Shown: in pieces, positions 63,569-64,000 of the stretch
Numbering within the stretch: the first letter of the stretch is position 1
Layout of the letters: each line of letters begins with the position of its first letter
Source of the DNA: PCC-7336 sp039817825
GTDB taxonomy: Bacteria; Cyanobacteriota; Cyanobacteriia; Thermostichales; PCC-7336
Direction of reading: 5' to 3'
Assembly: GCA_039817825.1 (NCBI GenBank)
Contig: JBCBVA010000001.1
Coordinates: forward strand, 103,476 to 167,475
DNA length: 64,000 nt
The notes under the pieces: generated by a model
Told to the model about the DNA's origin: nothing
The model's input: only the letters and a program-made list of their open reading frames with translations
Databases searched by the model: none
Program-made: the position numbers and the translations under genes

Positions 63569-64000
63569 AAAGACGAACGAAACGGGCTTCGGCTGGATTG
63601 GGACAGCCTTGAGGCTGTTCTCAATCGACGCAACAACCTACAGTCCTCCCATCGCCAGCAGATTCTATCGAGCCTCACCGGTTACTTCCAAGCATCGCCT
63701 CAGTCTACTCAGCACCACAACGAGTCCGAGCAGCTAGCGACCGTCTCCTCCGAACTGCGCGATATTATCGTGACTCACCTGGAAGAGTCCGAGTTCGATG
63801 CAGAGCAATTGAAGCAAGATTTGCTGCGGTGGTGCCAATCTCCCGCCTCCGGCCAGCAAATTCTATCTCGTCGATTGGGGCAGATTGACTGGATTTCACT
63901 GATTGCAGATATCGCAGCCAGCGTACCGCTCGATGCATCATCGATTCGCAGCGCTGTGGGTACGGCCTATTCTGTGTTTCGCAATTACATAAAAGCACCC
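63569..64000 (+). pseudogene. In-frame continuation after TAG, runs off the window
   Basis: Reads KDERNGLRLDWDSLEAVLNR directly after the TAG and stays open for 144 codons to the last base. The style is the same as upstream: helical, Arg/Gln/Leu-rich, for example LSSLTGYFQ and LRRLGQIDWISLIADI-type stretches. A stop-free run of this length is unlikely by chance (about 0.001 for unbiased codons), so the TAG is probably a recent nonsense mutation or a sequence error. The real 3' end lies beyond the window. Confidence 0.6.

Overview
The window comes from a cyanobacterium. The evidence is the very frequent octamer GCGATCGC (the HIP1 palindrome of cyanobacterial genomes), three arrays of the short heptamer repeats known from cyanobacteria, a CruP-type lycopene-cyclase paralogue, a cyanobacterial-type RNase E with an arginine-rich C-terminus, and several cyanobacterial protein families (DUF2358, Npun_F0494-like). 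Most of the sequence is ordinary chromosome with moderately high GC. I see no plasmid, prophage or CRISPR features, and no tRNA or rRNA gene. I do not commit to a species.

Layout. 1-11 kb: 3' part of polA, a DsbA-like lipoprotein, two adjacent MITE copies, a polysaccharide-export protein facing left, a PLP decarboxylase and metH. 11-17 kb: a PspA-like coiled-coil protein, ruvA, nadD, an OmpA-domain fusion protein, folA and an esterase. 17-20 kb: a small accessory patch with an antitoxin gene, a decayed toxin gene, and a leftward three-gene unit (DUF790 nuclease plus two unknown genes, the last interrupted by an in-frame TGA). 20-31 kb: a radical-SAM/DUF2344 protein, a 1.3 kb gene-free leader before rne, rne, an orphan peptide-binding lipoprotein, a cupin and a UvrD-like helicase. 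31-39 kb (leftward): a Ser/Thr kinase, a WD40 protein, an InrS/CsoR metal sensor with a candidate operator, rsmH followed by an FtsL-like gene, and cruP. 39-50 kb: a hydrolase, DUF2358, folB, an ACT protein, an ABC exporter, a CNNM/DUF21-CBS protein, an RTX remnant, ybeY-dgkA, a ferredoxin, an FAD oxidase and rpsU (59 aa). 50-64 kb: threonine aldolase, mutL, a MoaD-like protein, a Crp-family regulator, an HAD phosphatase, a HEAT-repeat protein with a degenerate ATPase-like tail, an IS5-family remnant cut by a MITE, and a large membrane protein with an in-frame TAG.

Most genes are housekeeping: DNA replication and repair (polA, ruvA, mutL, UvrD-like), RNA metabolism and translation (rne, ybeY, rsmH, rpsU), and cofactor and one-carbon metabolism (metH, folA, folB, nadD, moaD-like). 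The less ordinary material is a family of about 95-bp TA-flanked MITEs (four copies, one inside a transposase gene), several other short repeats, two genes interrupted by single nonsense codons, the long repeat-bearing leader of rne, and the DUF790-headed unit. I did not find a clearly new, intact multi-gene system. The best candidates for a closer look are the DUF790 unit, the HEAT/ATPase-like protein and the membrane protein after it.
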